From: Mycobacterium sp.
Lineage (GTDB): Bacteria; Actinomycetota; Actinomycetes; Mycobacteriales; Mycobacteriaceae
NCBI GenBank assembly: GCA_018882965.1
Contig: VEQY01000014.1
Coordinates: forward strand, 1 to 64,000
Reading direction: 5' to 3'
DNA: 64,000 nucleotides
The notes beneath the pieces were generated by a model, which did not search any database, was not told the DNA's origin, and saw only the letters and a program-made list of their open reading frames with translations. Shown here in pieces: positions 1 through 10,683 of the stretch. Positions within the stretch are counted from its first letter, which is position 1; the number at the start of each line of letters is the position of its first letter. The translations under genes were made by a program, and so were the position numbers.

Positions 1-1300
1 CATCCAGTTCCGTCCCGAGTTCGTCGAGCTGGTCGAGATAGGCGCCGATCACCAGAGTCGGTTCGCCGGGATGGCGGGCCAGAATCGACTTGACCACGGC
101 GAGCTTGGACCGCGCGGTCGAGCACAGCCGATAGCGTTCGTCGGGCTCGGCGACCGCGTACTGCATGCGCTCGTTGTCGGTCATCGTCACCCGAACCTCG
201 ACGCATTCGGCAGGGGCGATCCAGCCCTGCGCCTCGATGTCCTTCCAGGGGGCGTCGTAGCGCTTGGGTCCGATCAGGCTGAACACATCGCCCTCGCGGC
301 CGTCCTCGCGGATCAGCGTGGCGGTCAGTCCCAGGCGCCGTCGGGACTGCAGGTCGGCGGTCATCCGGAACACCGGTGCGGGCAGCAGGTGGACCTCGTC
401 GTAGATGATCAGCCCCCAGTCGCGGCTGTCGAACAGTTCCAGGTGGCGGTACTCGCCCTTGGTGCGCCGCGTGATGACCTGGTAGGTCGCGATCGTCACC
501 GGCCGGATCTCTTTGCGCTCACCGGAGTACTCGCCGATCTCGTTCTCGGTCAACGATGTTCGGGCGATCAGTTCCCTCTTCCACTGCCGGCCCGCAACGG
601 TGTTGGTGACCAGGATCAGGGTCGTGGCTCCGGCTTTGGCCATGGCGGCCGCGCCGACGATCGTCTTGCCCGCGCCGCACGGCAGCACCACGACGCCCGA
701 TCCGCCCGCCCAGAACGAGTCGGCGGCCATCCGCTGGTAGTCGCGCAACTCCCAGCCGTCCTGCCGCAGGCTGATCGGGTGAGCCTCGCCGTCGACGTAT
801 CCGGCCAGGTCTTCGGCGGGCCAGCCGATCTTCAGCAGCATCTGCTTGACCCGGCCCCGCTCGCTGGGATGGACGATCACGGTGTCCGGATCGATGCGGG
901 CGCCGAGCATCGGGGCGATCTTCTTGTGGCGCAGCACCTCTTCGAGGACGGCGCGGTCCAGGCTGACCAGTGTCAACCCGTGTGCGGGACTCTTGACCAG
1001 CTGCAGGCGCCCGTAGCGGGCCATGGTGTCGACGATGTCGACCAGCAGCGGCTGGGGCACCGCGTAGCGCGAGAAGGTGACCAGCGCGTCGACGACCTGT
1101 TCGGCGTCGTGACCGGCGGCCCGCGCGTTCCACAGGGCAAGCGGGGTGATCCGGTAGGTGTGCACGTGCTCGGGGGCGCGCTCGAGTTCGGCGAACGGGG
1201 CGATCGCGGCGCGGGCGGCATCGGCCTGCTCGTGGTCCACTTCGAGCAGCACCGTCTTGTCGGACTGCACGATCAGCGGGCCGTCGGTCATATTCGTCAT
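1..1300 (-). CDS. xpb: XPB/ERCC3-type DNA repair helicase (3' end outside window)
   Basis: This is a superfamily 2 ATP-dependent 3'-5' DNA helicase of the XPB/ERCC3 family (M. tuberculosis Rv0861c type), expected to unwind damaged DNA. About 433 codons are visible and the C-terminus runs off the left edge. An N-terminal damage-recognition-like region is followed by motif I (PCGAGKT), the DEVH box in 'IIYDEVHLL' and motif III ('GLTATLIRED'), all in family order. The start ATG at 1300 overlaps the stop of the upstream gene by one base (TAATG), which argues for coupled translation. A second in-frame ATG at 1291 begins MTDGPLIVQ and could be the true start. Bacterial XPB is largely actinobacterial and its cellular role is less settled than that of eukaryotic XPB. 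Confidence 0.93.
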   Translation of the reverse strand, partial: MTNMTDGPLIVQSDKTVLLEVDHEQADAARAAIAPFAELERAPEHVHTYRITPLALWNARAAGHDAEQVVDALVTFSRYAVPQPLLVDIVDTMARYGRLQLVKSPAHGLTLVSLDRAVLEEVLRHKKIAPMLGARIDPDTVIVHPSERGRVKQMLLKIGWPAEDLAGYVDGEAHPISLRQDGWELRDYQRMAADSFWAGGSGVVVLPCGAGKTIVGAAAMAKAGATTLILVTNTVAGRQWKRELIARTSLTENEIGEYSGERKEIRPVTIATYQVITRRTKGEYRHLELFDSRDWGLIIYDEVHLLPAPVFRMTADLQSRRRLGLTATLIREDGREGDVFSLIGPKRYDAPWKDIEAQGWIAPAECVEVRVTMTDNERMQYAVAEPDERYRLCSTARSKLAVVKSILARHPGEPTLVIGAYLDQLDELGTELD

Positions 1301-3531
1301 TATCCTTCGTCGGCCGACATCACCGACGTCACCCGGTGCACGGCGAACTCCCGCATCCGGCCCTGCGCCGGATCGAAGGCCATCAGGTGACCGCCCTGCA
1401 CCGAGATCGGGGTGACCACCCGGTGGGTTGCCACGCCCGCGGCGTCGACGTATCCCATCAGGACCTCCCTGCCGTGCACCGCCGCCCGGTGCAGCAGCGC
1501 CATCGCGACCGCCGGGTCCAGTCGGACGCCGTTGAGCGGGGAGGCCTCGACCCGCCGCAGCGTGGAGACCACCGCGGCGAGGGTCTCCGGACTCGGCCGT
1601 GCCGGGAGGCGAACGAGTCGTCGGCCCGGTGGTCCTGCCACCCGGGTGGTGCGGCGGCGCAGGTCGACGATCGCCCCGGTGGAGTCTTCGGCCGCCGGGG
1701 CGAAGCCGGCCTCCCGCAGCGCGGCCAGGACCTCGGCGATCGGAGCCTGGGAGACCGCGACACTCGGCGCCAGCAGTCGCACGCCCAGGGCGGCCACCGC
1801 CGGTGCGGTCACCGCGCTGGCGAGCAGGGCCGCGTCGTCGCAGCGCAGGAAACTGGACGCCATTCCCACCCGCAGCAGGCCGTGGCGGCGTGCGACGTCG
1901 TTGATCAGATACGTCAGGCCCTGCGGTACCGGCGTCGTGGAGTTCGTCTCGAAGAAGGCCTGCAGTCCGTCCGCGGTGCGCCCGCTGTCCAGCGCGTGGC
2001 GGATGGAGCTCTCGCTGACCCGGTAGACCATCGCAGCTCCGGCCGATTCGACGGTGGCGACCAGGGAGAGCTCGTCGGCCAGTTCGCGCCTGAGCGGTCC
2101 GGGTACCACGACCGTGAGATCGGCCTGCACCAGGAAGTGGTCGATCGGTGCGGGCAGGATCGCCGCCATCGCCTCGGCCGCCGCCTGATCGCCGTCGAGC
2201 AGCAGTGCTCGGGCCGGTGTGCTCAGGGCACCGCGGCCGGTCAGACCGAGGGTGTGAGCTTCGTCGAGCAGATGTCCGATCGGTTCCGGTTGCAGGCGTG
2301 CGGCCCAGCGTGGCCGGCGCCAGGCCAGAGCGCGGGAGGCCGACGCTGCGTCGACCCCGGACCCCGCCGACAACTCGCTGAGCAGTCCCATCAGCAATCT
2401 GCGGTCCAGGGGGGCGGCGGTCGAGTACAGCGAATCAGAAAGCGCCGCATAGGGTTTGCCGTCGGGTCCCCGGGTGCCGATCAACCCGGGCCGCGACGGC
2501 AGCCCGAGCCAGGCGGTGGCCAGCTGCAGCCACCGGTTCTCGATCGCCGCGTCCAGGTACCGGTCGGCGGCCGAGGTCGGCGCCCAGTAGCTCGAGTCGC
2601 CCCGTAAGCCGGAATCGGGAATCCCGCTGGCGATCAGTCCGGCCGCCGCTGTCAGCTCCAGGATCAGCCCAAGGCGCTGCTCGTCGATCCCGGTGACCTT
2701 GCTCAGCCGTTTGGCCTCCCGCACACCCAACCCGCCGCTGCGCAACTCGGGGACCGGTGTGATCGACAGGCTCTCCAGCACGACCTCGACCTCGCGCAGG
2801 AAATCGGTGATCGCTCCCGCCGCCGAGGCGTCGGCCTCGGCGGCGGAGGTCCGGCCCACGACCGGGTCCGGCGGGCTCAGCTCCGTCGGTCCGGGTTCCT
2901 CGCCGCGCAGTACCTGCGCGACGTCGCGCGGTAGCAGCACGGTCTCGTTGTCGATGCGGTGCAGCAGTCCGGCGGCCAGCAGTCGTTGCACCGGCCGCTC
3001 GGCGGGGGTGCCCGGTGCGGCGTCACGGGTTCGGCCGACGAGGGGCCCGACCAGCCTGCGGAGTACGTCGCGCTCGATATCGCCCAGCTGCGCCAGCGCA
3101 TCGCCGACCTGTGCCGCCGTCCGGCCCGAATCCGGTCCGACCGCCTGACCCGGGTACCACGGCAGTGCGGCGGTGGCCTCGGCCGAGACGCTCAGCTCGT
3201 CCTCGCCCCAGACCAGTGCGCGCTCCCGCAGATCGTCGAGCGCCTCGGACAGCGCCTGTCGGGACGCGCGGCCGTCCAGCAGCTCATCAACGTCGACCGC
3301 GGGCACCGCGGAGCGGCCCGCGCCCAGCGTCAGCAGCGCGTCGAGCACGGCCAGGCGCAGGAAGTCCAGTTCGTCGGCGGCGGCGATCACCGACTGGCGC
3401 GTCGTCGCACGTGCAGCCAGCGCAGTGATGCTGGCCGGTGCCGGCTGAGCGAGGTCGGGTCGCACCTCCAGCAAGCGGATCAGGCGTGCGTCGGACAGGT
3501 CGCCGAGCCAGGTGCGCAGGGGCTTGGTCAT
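1300..3531 (-). CDS. Helicase-associated protein with C-terminal WYL-like module (Rv0862c family)
   Basis: A 743-residue protein of the Rv0862c family, usually annotated only as 'helicase-associated domain-containing protein'; its function is unknown. It is mostly predicted helical, with winged-helix-like stretches. The last 55 or so residues ([19 protein letters not shown]... [21 protein letters not shown]) have the strand order and spacing of a WYL-type ligand-binding fold. The gene lies directly upstream of the XPB helicase and their stop and start codons share one base, so the products are probably made together and may act as a pair. I chose the ATG at 3531 (MTKPLRTWL) over an upstream TTG at 3579 because relatives begin near this sequence. 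Confidence 0.85.
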   Translation of the reverse strand: MTKPLRTWLGDLSDARLIRLLEVRPDLAQPAPASITALAARATTRQSVIAAADELDFLRLAVLDALLTLGAGRSAVPAVDVDELLDGRASRQALSEALDDLRERALVWGEDELSVSAEATAALPWYPGQAVGPDSGRTAAQVGDALAQLGDIERDVLRRLVGPLVGRTRDAAPGTPAERPVQRLLAAGLLHRIDNETVLLPRDVAQVLRGEEPGPTELSPPDPVVGRTSAAEADASAAGAITDFLREVEVVLESLSITPVPELRSGGLGVREAKRLSKVTGIDEQRLGLILELTAAAGLIASGIPDSGLRGDSSYWAPTSAADRYLDAAIENRWLQLATAWLGLPSRPGLIGTRGPDGKPYAALSDSLYSTAAPLDRRLLMGLLSELSAGSGVDAASASRALAWRRPRWAARLQPEPIGHLLDEAHTLGLTGRGALSTPARALLLDGDQAAAEAMAAILPAPIDHFLVQADLTVVVPGPLRRELADELSLVATVESAGAAMVYRVSESSIRHALDSGRTADGLQAFFETNSTTPVPQGLTYLINDVARRHGLLRVGMASSFLRCDDAALLASAVTAPAVAALGVRLLAPSVAVSQAPIAEVLAALREAGFAPAAEDSTGAIVDLRRRTTRVAGPPGRRLVRLPARPSPETLAAVVSTLRRVEASPLNGVRLDPAVAMALLHRAAVHGREVLMGYVDAAGVATHRVVTPISVQGGHLMAFDPAQGRMREFAVHRVTSVMSADEG

Positions 3532-3595
3532 TTCCGACCAGCCTAAATCAGTCGGCAGGGGGGCGAGTTCGCCGGACAAGTGTCAGAATGGTCAG

Positions 3596-3781
3596 GTGGC
3601 GAAGACGCACAGGACCCAGTACGTGGACAACGGCTGGCCGACCCGGGATCCCGACGATCACCCGGTGAGCGAGTTGGCGGCCGACCGGGTGGGCGCGCTC
3701 TCCCCGTTCGGCGACGTCGAGTTCCCGATGCCGGCCGCGGAGTTGCCGTACGTGCACCCGGTCACCGTCGTCAATAGGTAA
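3596..3781 (+). CDS. Small conserved hypothetical protein (Rv0863-like)
   Basis: A 61-residue protein starting at GTG 3596, divergent from the helicase-associated gene and three bases before moaC. It is hydrophilic and rich in Asp and Pro, with no membrane segment, signal peptide or recognised motif. Position and size match Rv0863 of M. tuberculosis, which precedes moaC2 there. In-frame sequence extends upstream to 3512 but would run into the divergent gene, so the short form is more likely. Its closeness to moaC suggests a shared transcript; no function can be assigned. Confidence 0.65.
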   Translation: MAKTHRTQYVDNGWPTRDPDDHPVSELAADRVGALSPFGDVEFPMPAAELPYVHPVTVVNR

Positions 3782-3783
3782 TA

Positions 3784-4266
3784 GTGACCAGCGGACCGCA
3801 GCGCCGCCTCTCGCACGTCGATGACGGGGGAGCCGCGCGCATGGTCGATGTCAGTGCCAAGACCGCCACGGCGCGCAGCGCCACGGCGATGGCGACCGTG
3901 CACACCACCCCCGAGGTGATCGCGCTGGTGGCCGCCGGGGGACTGCCCAAGGGCGACGCCCTGGCCACCGCCCGGATCGCCGGGATTCTGGCGGCCAAGC
4001 GAACCTCCGAGCTGATCCCGCTGTGCCATCAACTCGCGCTCACCGGCATCGACATCGATTTCGCCATCGGCGCCAGCGCGATCGACCTGACGGCAACCGC
4101 GCGGACCACCGACCGCACCGGGGTCGAGATGGAGGCCTTGACGGCCGTCACGCTGGCCGCGCTGACCGTCTACGACATGATCAAGGCCGTCGACCCGGCC
4201 GCGCACCTCGACGGCATCCGGGTGCTGCGCAAGGACGGCGGCAAGACCGGCGTCTGGACTCACTAG
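3784..4266 (+). CDS. moaC: Cyclic pyranopterin monophosphate synthase MoaC
   Basis: MoaC converts the MoaA product (3',8-cyclo-7,8-dihydro-GTP) into cyclic pyranopterin monophosphate in cytosolic molybdenum cofactor synthesis. The 160-residue product has the family signatures 'KGDALATARIAGI', 'LCHQLALTGIDIDF', 'TGVEMEALTAV' and 'YDMIKAVD'; the last contains the active-site Asp and Lys region. The start is GTG 3784, just after the small upstream gene. It begins a moaC-mog-moaE operon, with mog starting three bases after its stop. MoaA and MoaD are encoded nearby on the other strand, so one cluster covers most of molybdopterin formation. Confidence 0.95.
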   Translation: MTSGPQRRLSHVDDGGAARMVDVSAKTATARSATAMATVHTTPEVIALVAAGGLPKGDALATARIAGILAAKRTSELIPLCHQLALTGIDIDFAIGASAIDLTATARTTDRTGVEMEALTAVTLAALTVYDMIKAVDPAAHLDGIRVLRKDGGKTGVWTH

Positions 4267-4268
4267 CC

Positions 4269-4741
4269 GTGCGGCGGTCGGGGCGGGTCGTGGTCGCCTC
4301 CACGCGAGCGGCCGCGGGGGTCTATGACGACCGGTGCGGCCCGATCATCGCCGACTGGCTGGCCGGCCGAGGCTTTGACGTCGGCGCCCCCGTGGTCGTG
4401 GCCGACGGACCGGCGGTCGAGCAGGCGCTGCGGGAGGCGGTCGGCGCGCGCGTCGACGTGGTCATCAGCACCGGGGGCACCGGGATATCCCCGAGTGATG
4501 CCACCCCGGAGGCGACCCTCGCCGTCGTCGACTACCAGGTTCCCGGGCTGGCCGACGCCATCCGCCGGTCGGGGCTGCCGGGCGTCCCGACCGCGGTGCT
4601 CTCCCGGGGCGTGTGCGGTGTCGCCGGCCGCACCCTGGTGGTGAACCTGCCCGGCTCGCCCGGCGGCGTGCGCGATGGTCTCGCGGTGCTCGCCGACGTC
4701 CTGGACCACGCGCTGGATCAACTGGCCGGGACCGATCACAC

Positions 4742-4745
<4 letters not shown>
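4269..4745 (+). CDS. mog: Molybdenum cofactor biosynthesis protein Mog/MoaB
   Basis: A 158-residue MogA/MoaB-type protein that adenylylates molybdopterin before molybdate insertion. It shows the nucleotide-binding signature '[16 protein letters not shown]' and the later '[12 protein letters not shown]' loop typical of the MoCF-binding fold. Length and sequence closely match remembered M. tuberculosis Mog (Rv0865). The start is GTG 4269 ([11 protein letters not shown]). The gene lies between moaC (two bases upstream) and moaE, whose GTG start overlaps the mog stop as GTGA, so the three are probably translated from one message. Confidence 0.94.
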
Positions 4746-6178
<1,433 letters not shown>

Positions 6179-6448
6179 TCAGCCACCGGCGAAGGGCGGC
6201 AGAACGTCCAGGGTCTGGTGCGGTCTCAGCACAGTGGAAAGGTCGCGAACCGCCACCCCGTCGCACAGATAGGAACACTTCTGCAACACCTGTGCTAATT
6301 CATCACTGCGGCAACAGAGTTCACGCACCGCGTCGGCCACGGTGGCCTCCGGTTCGAGGTCGAGAACCGTGCCATCGCAGCCAGCGGCGGCGCGGGCCGC
6401 AGCAAAGAACCGCACCTGCAGTGGCTCCGGAGCTGTGACATCGCTCAT
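6179..6448 (-). CDS. moaD2: Molybdopterin synthase sulfur-carrier subunit MoaD
   Basis: MoaD is the small ubiquitin-like subunit of molybdopterin synthase; its C-terminal Gly is thiocarboxylated and donates sulfur within MoaE. The 89-residue protein ends in 'VLPPFAGG', the required diglycine tail, and begins with the beta-grasp 'LQVRFFAAARAAAG'. The ATG at 6448 lies two bases after the moaA stop, so the longer open frame upstream is a shadow. Last gene of the yccF-moaA-moaD operon. Three Cys residues in the middle (two adjacent) are unusual for this family but not obviously functional. Confidence 0.92.
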   Translation of the reverse strand: MSDVTAPEPLQVRFFAAARAAAGCDGTVLDLEPEATVADAVRELCCRSDELAQVLQKCSYLCDGVAVRDLSTVLRPHQTLDVLPPFAGG

Positions 6449-6450
6449 AG

Positions 6451-7515
6451 TCAGCCGCCGATCGCGCTCATCGGCCGTTGCGGTTGCACGAAATCGGGGT
6501 CGTTGATGCCGTGGCCGGCCGCCTTGCGCCACATCGCCGCGCGCCACGCCGATTCGAGTTGATCGTCGGTGGCGCCGCCGCGCAACAGACCGCGCAGGTC
6601 GGTTTCCTGCGTGGCGAAAAGGCAACTGCGAACCTGGCCGTCGGCGGTCAGGCGGGTGCGATCGCAGGCCGAGCAGAACTCGTCGGACACCGAGGCGATG
6701 ATGCCGACGGTGGCCGGACCGCCATTGACCAACCAGAGCCGGGCCGGCGCGGATCCGCGAGGCGCGGGGTCGGCGGTCAGGTCAAAGTGGCGGCGCAGCG
6801 TCGTGAGGGTGTCGGTCCCGCTCACGGTGGCCTCGCGGCGCCACCGGTGTCCGGCGTCAAGCGGCATCTGTTCGATGATGCGCAGCCGGTAGCCGTACCG
6901 CACGCAGAACTTGAGAAGCTCGACGGCGTCCTCGGCCCCGTGGACCGGATCGAGAACGGCGTTGACCTTGACCGGTCGTAGCCCGGCGGCGGCCGCACCG
7001 GAGAGTCCCTCCAGAACGTCGGTCAGGCGATTGCGGCGGGTGATCGCGGTGAAACGCTCCGGATCCAGGGTGTCCAGCGAGACGTTGACCCGGTCCAGGC
7101 CCGCCGCGGCCAGGCCGGCGGCGCGGGCCGCCAGGCCCACGCCATTGGTGGTCAGCGCGACCTCCGGGCGCGGACGCAGCGCGGCCGCGCCCGCCACCAC
7201 CGCCTCGAGGTCCCGATAGAGCAGCGGCTCGCCGCCGGTGAACCGGACCGCGGTGATACCCAGGCGGATCACGGCCAGCCGGATCAGCCGCGACACCTCC
7301 TCGGCGGTCAGCAGGTCGTGGCCGGGCAGCCAGTCCACCCCGTCGGCCGGCATGCAGTAGGTGCAGCGCAGGTTGCAGCGATCGGTCAGCGAGACCCGCA
7401 GATCGGTGGCGACGCGCCCGAAGGTGTCGACCAGCGGGCCCTCGGCCGGCATCACCGCGGGACGCGGCTCGGACTCCGCACGCAGTGCCGGGATGCCCAG
7501 GGCGGTCAGCGTCAT
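6451..7515 (-). CDS. moaA2: GTP 3',8-cyclase MoaA (radical SAM)
   Basis: MoaA catalyses the first step of molybdenum cofactor synthesis, radical rearrangement of GTP. The 354-residue protein has the N-terminal radical-SAM cluster motif C47-x3-C51-x2-C54 ('CNLRCTYC'), the 'RFTGGEPLL' SAM-binding motif and a C-terminal second iron-sulfur site ('FCSACDRTRL... VRSC'). It ends in the conserved Gly-Gly tail needed for activity in characterised MoaA. The ATG overlaps the yccF stop (ATGA) and moaD follows after two bases. It is complete and normal for the family. Confidence 0.96.
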   Translation of the reverse strand: MTLTALGIPALRAESEPRPAVMPAEGPLVDTFGRVATDLRVSLTDRCNLRCTYCMPADGVDWLPGHDLLTAEEVSRLIRLAVIRLGITAVRFTGGEPLLYRDLEAVVAGAAALRPRPEVALTTNGVGLAARAAGLAAAGLDRVNVSLDTLDPERFTAITRRNRLTDVLEGLSGAAAAGLRPVKVNAVLDPVHGAEDAVELLKFCVRYGYRLRIIEQMPLDAGHRWRREATVSGTDTLTTLRRHFDLTADPAPRGSAPARLWLVNGGPATVGIIASVSDEFCSACDRTRLTADGQVRSCLFATQETDLRGLLRGGATDDQLESAWRAAMWRKAAGHGINDPDFVQPQRPMSAIGG

Positions 7516-7913
7516 GCCGGCAGTCGCATTCGGTCTGCTTCATCGACTGGAACGATCTCCTTGCCCAGCGGCATCAGGGAGACCGGAATCAGCTTGAGGT
7601 TGGCCAGCGCCAGCGGGATGCCGACGATGGTGATGGCCATCGCGACCGCGGAGACGATGTGGCCGATCGCCAGCCACAGTCCGCAGAGCACCAGCCAGAT
7701 CACGTTGCCGATCAGCGCGCCGGCGTGCGGACCAGGCTTGTCCACGACCGTCCGGCCGAAGGGCCAGAGCGCGAACAGGGCGATCCGCGCCGCGGCGAAG
7801 CCGAACGGGATGGTGATGATGAGCACGAAGCAGACCAGCGCGGCCAGCAGGTAGCCGAGACACAGCCACAGACCACCGAACAGCAGCCAGATGACGTTCA
7901 GGACCAGGCGCAT
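7512..7913 (-). CDS. YccF-family inner membrane protein (Rv0870c-like)
   Basis: A 133-residue membrane protein of the YccF/DUF307 family. It has two internally similar halves, each with 'NVIWLL..GLWL' followed by hydrophobic stretches and an 'IPF/IPL' turn (about residues 1-40 and 66-110), giving roughly four membrane segments. The function of this family is unknown. A clear GGAGGT ribosome binding site lies just upstream of the ATG. It is the first gene of the yccF-moaA-moaD transcript and overlaps moaA by four bases; the arrangement is conserved in M. tuberculosis, but a direct role in cofactor synthesis is not shown. Confidence 0.88.
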   Translation of the reverse strand: MRLVLNVIWLLFGGLWLCLGYLLAALVCFVLIITIPFGFAAARIALFALWPFGRTVVDKPGPHAGALIGNVIWLVLCGLWLAIGHIVSAVAMAITIVGIPLALANLKLIPVSLMPLGKEIVPVDEADRMRLPA

Positions 7914-8011
7914 GAGACCTCCGCCAAGTCAGACTAACGAACGCGGCGTTGAGTAGGATCGCCGTCGTCATGTGAGACCTCCCAGCGACGACCGACAAGC
8001 GGGTGAGACCA

Positions 8012-8419
8012 GTGCCGACCGGCAAGGTGAAGTGGTACGACGCCGACAAGGGCTTCGGCTTCCTGTCCCAGGAAGAAGGCGAGGACGTCTATGTCCGCGC
8101 CTCCGCGCTGCCCGACGGCGTCGAGGATCTCAAGACCGGCCAGCGTGTCGAGTTCGGCCTGGCCACCGGTCGCCGCGGGCCGCAGGCGCTCAGCCTGAAG
8201 CTGATCGACCCGCCGCCGACGCTGTCCCGCCCGCGCCGCGAGCCGGCCGGCGAGCACAAGCACACTCCCGACGAGTTGCACGGCATGGTCGAGGACATGA
8301 TCACCCTGCTGGAAAGTGCGGTTCAACCCGAACTGCGACGCGGTCGCTACCCGGACAAGAAGGTGTCCCGGCGCGTGTCGGAGGTGGTGCGGGCCGTGGC
8401 CCGCGAGCTCGACTCCTGA
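8012..8419 (+). CDS. cspB: Cold-shock-domain protein CspB-like
   Basis: A 135-residue nucleic-acid-binding protein with an N-terminal cold-shock domain (about residues 1-65). It contains '[17 protein letters not shown]', a diverged RNP1 motif, and '[10 protein letters not shown]' in place of the usual RNP2. A conserved C-terminal extension of about 65 residues ('[19 protein letters not shown]') is typical of the actinobacterial Rv0871 type and absent from short Csp proteins. The GTG at 8012 gives the expected [10 protein letters not shown] start; an in-frame GTG at 8003 is an alternative. It is divergent from yccF across a 98-base promoter region. It probably acts as an RNA chaperone; the tail's role is unknown. 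Confidence 0.92.
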   Translation: MPTGKVKWYDADKGFGFLSQEEGEDVYVRASALPDGVEDLKTGQRVEFGLATGRRGPQALSLKLIDPPPTLSRPRREPAGEHKHTPDELHGMVEDMITLLESAVQPELRRGRYPDKKVSRRVSEVVRAVARELDS

Positions 8420-8435
8420 ACGAGCGTCTGGGCAC

Positions 8436-8936
8436 TCAGCCGGAAAACACCAGCTGCACCGTCCATTCGGCATGCGGCAGGTCGCGCAACGCGCCAGTCT
8501 CGTCCTGAACCAGGGTCAGCAGCTGCACGACGAAGCCGGCGAGGCGGCCGCGCTGAGGGTCGATCGTCGGGATGCGCACCGCCAGCGTGGTGTCGGGCCG
8601 GTAGGAGGTCGCGGTGGAGTTGCGTTCGTCTTCGTAGACCTTGAGCAACCGCCACGGCGCGCCGGCGATCGCCGAGGGCACCGAAAGCTGCACCGGATTG
8701 CGGTCGTCGACCTCCAGCACGCCCGTGGTCCCGGGCCTCTCGCAGTCGCGCAGATCGACCACGTTGCAGTACAGGAAGGGCTCCACCTGAATCGTCGTGC
8801 CGCGTGAGTACGCGCTGATCTCCGGGAGGTGACCGCCGCTGCCGCGGGCCCAAGCCCAGGCCCCGACCCCGGCGCCGGCCGACGCCAGCAGCACCGCCGC
8901 GGCCGTCACCCCCGTGATCCAGCTCGGGCGCCTCAC
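8436..8936 (-). CDS. Membrane-anchored or exported protein, DUF2771 type (Rv0875c-like)
   Basis: A 166-residue protein with an N-terminal hydrophobic segment (about residues 7-27, ending near 'VGAWAWARG') that is either an uncleaved anchor or a signal peptide. A soluble extracytoplasmic domain of about 135 residues follows, with two Cys ('YCNVVDLRDC'). No catalytic motif is recognised. The GTG start at 8936 overlaps the stop of the upstream MFS gene as GTGA, so the pair is almost certainly cotranscribed, as Rv0876c-Rv0875c are. It may be an accessory protein of that transporter, but this is inference. Confidence 0.85.
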   Translation of the reverse strand: MRRPSWITGVTAAAVLLASAGAGVGAWAWARGSGGHLPEISAYSRGTTIQVEPFLYCNVVDLRDCERPGTTGVLEVDDRNPVQLSVPSAIAGAPWRLLKVYEDERNSTATSYRPDTTLAVRIPTIDPQRGRLAGFVVQLLTLVQDETGALRDLPHAEWTVQLVFSG

Positions 8937-10594
8937 CGGCGCGGCACCGCGGATCTGCTCTCCGGCCGCGCCAGTACCGGGCGGTTGCCGCCGAACCCGG
9001 GAATCAGCGAGCCCCCGCGGAAGCTGACCACTGTTTGGGCCAGGCCGAGGATCAACAGCGCGCTGACCGCGGTGAAGCCGACCCACAGCTCGGTGTAGAC
9101 CAGAACACCCAGAGCGCCGCCGAGCACCCAGCACAGCTGGAGGGCGGACTCCGATCGGCCGAAGGCCGACGCCCGCGACTGCTCGGGGAGGTCATCCTGC
9201 AGCGAGGCGTCCAGGGAGGCCTTGGCGATCGCGCTGGCGGCCGAGGTGACCAGTGCGGCAACGGTGAGGACGACGAGGTTGCCCGTCACCGCCGTCACCA
9301 GCGCCGCCGTGGTAACCGCGAGCGCGGCGCGAACGACCAGCACCGACGGTCGGCCGAGTTCGAGCTTTGCCGCGGTGTAGTTGCCGCCGAAGTTGCCGAG
9401 CGCCGCCGCCGCGCCGATCATCCCGAGCATCCCCAACTGGACCCAGCCGCTGGTGTCGTGGGACTTGGCGACGAAGGCCGGGTAGAGGAACAGGAAGCCG
9501 ACCATCACCTTGATGGTGCAGTTCCCCCACAGTGCGGTGATGATGTTGCGGCCCAAGGGTTGTCGGGGAGGGCGCCTGGGCGCCCGCTCGTCGTGATCGT
9601 CGTCGAGCCAGTCCCAGGCGCCGGTGTCTTCGCGTCGGCCGTGATAGGTCAGGGTGGTCGGCACCTCGCCCTCGGTGACCTCTACCCAGCGCGGGATCCG
9701 CATCGTCAACGAGGCACCGGCCAGCGTGACGAAGACGACGAGGAACAGTGCCCCGGGCAGCGCGAAGAGCGTGGTGGAGACGTACTCGACTCCGGCGGCG
9801 ATGCCCCCGCCGATCACCGTCCCGCCGATCAGCCCGAACGTCGTCAGCCGCGAGTTGACCCGAACCAGGTCGATCGAGGGCGGCATCACCCTCGGAGTGA
9901 CCGCGCTGCGCAGCACCGAGAAGGATTTCGAGAGCACCATCATCCCTAGCGCGCACGGGTAGAGCACCCAGGACGGATAGCTGCCGGTGGCGCTGTCGTA
10001 GTTCATGATCAGCACCACCGCCAGCACGGTGCGCAGCAGGAAGGACAATGCCAGCGCGGCCCGGCGGCCGTGCTGCAGCCGGTCCAGCGCCGGTCCGATC
10101 AGTGGGGCCACCACCGCGAACGGTGCGATCGTGACCAACAGGTAGAGCGCGACGCGGCCCTTGCTCTCGCCCGTCGCCGCGGCGAAGAACAGTGTGTTGG
10201 CCAGGGCCACCGCCATCGCCGAGTCCACCGCGAAGTTGGCGACTACCGGCCAGGTCAGGGCGGTCAGACCGGACTTGTCCGCACCGTCGGCGGTGGCAGC
10301 GCGCTGCACCATCGAGTACATCCGCGAACCCATCTCGCGGCTACGCATAGCTGCGGCCTGCGTGAGGTTGACCTTCTCGGCGTCCTCGTGGTCAGCGGCC
10401 CATGAATCCGGTTCGGTGCGGCTGCGATCGGGGTCCAGCGGCGGCAGGTAGCGATTCGCGCTCGGCGAGCCGCCGGACCCGGACCGACCGAAACCGCCGA
10501 GGCGATAGCCGCTTTCGTCACGGGGATAGTTGGCCATGCCCGGGTGCTCGCCGGGCACCGACCCCGCTCCCGGAGGAACCCGACGCTCGGACAC
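8933..10594 (-). CDS. MFS-type transporter (Rv0876c-like)
   Basis: A major-facilitator-like membrane protein of about 553 residues. A hydrophilic, Gly/Ser/Pro-rich N-terminal region of about 110 residues precedes roughly 12 hydrophobic segments, with a charged central loop ('DDDHDERAPRRPPRQ'). The substrate is unknown. I chose GTG 10594, preceded by GGGGGA at good spacing; the ATG at 10537 (MANYPRDE) is a reasonable alternative that removes 19 residues. It is divergent from the DUF3027 gene across about 90 bases and followed, with overlap, by the DUF2771 gene. The arrangement is conserved in mycobacteria. Confidence 0.85.
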   Translation of the reverse strand: MSERRVPPGAGSVPGEHPGMANYPRDESGYRLGGFGRSGSGGSPSANRYLPPLDPDRSRTEPDSWAADHEDAEKVNLTQAAAMRSREMGSRMYSMVQRAATADGADKSGLTALTWPVVANFAVDSAMAVALANTLFFAAATGESKGRVALYLLVTIAPFAVVAPLIGPALDRLQHGRRAALALSFLLRTVLAVVLIMNYDSATGSYPSWVLYPCALGMMVLSKSFSVLRSAVTPRVMPPSIDLVRVNSRLTTFGLIGGTVIGGGIAAGVEYVSTTLFALPGALFLVVFVTLAGASLTMRIPRWVEVTEGEVPTTLTYHGRREDTGAWDWLDDDHDERAPRRPPRQPLGRNIITALWGNCTIKVMVGFLFLYPAFVAKSHDTSGWVQLGMLGMIGAAAALGNFGGNYTAAKLELGRPSVLVVRAALAVTTAALVTAVTGNLVVLTVAALVTSAASAIAKASLDASLQDDLPEQSRASAFGRSESALQLCWVLGGALGVLVYTELWVGFTAVSALLILGLAQTVVSFRGGSLIPGFGGNRPVLARPESRSAVPRR

Positions 10595-10683
10595 GGTGTC
10601 GATTGTCCCCCATCCGGTGGGACTCCGGCGTGCACCGGGCCGGTGTGGTCGCTCCGGCAGCGGGTGGGGCAGTATTGGTCCCG

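Noticed and set aside
71-1390. Long plus-strand open frame opposite the helicase
   Set aside because: Shadow of the XPB gene: the minus-strand frame has full family motifs, whereas this one is Arg/Gly/His-rich with no known domain. Similar long antisense frames occur across the window because of the high GC content.
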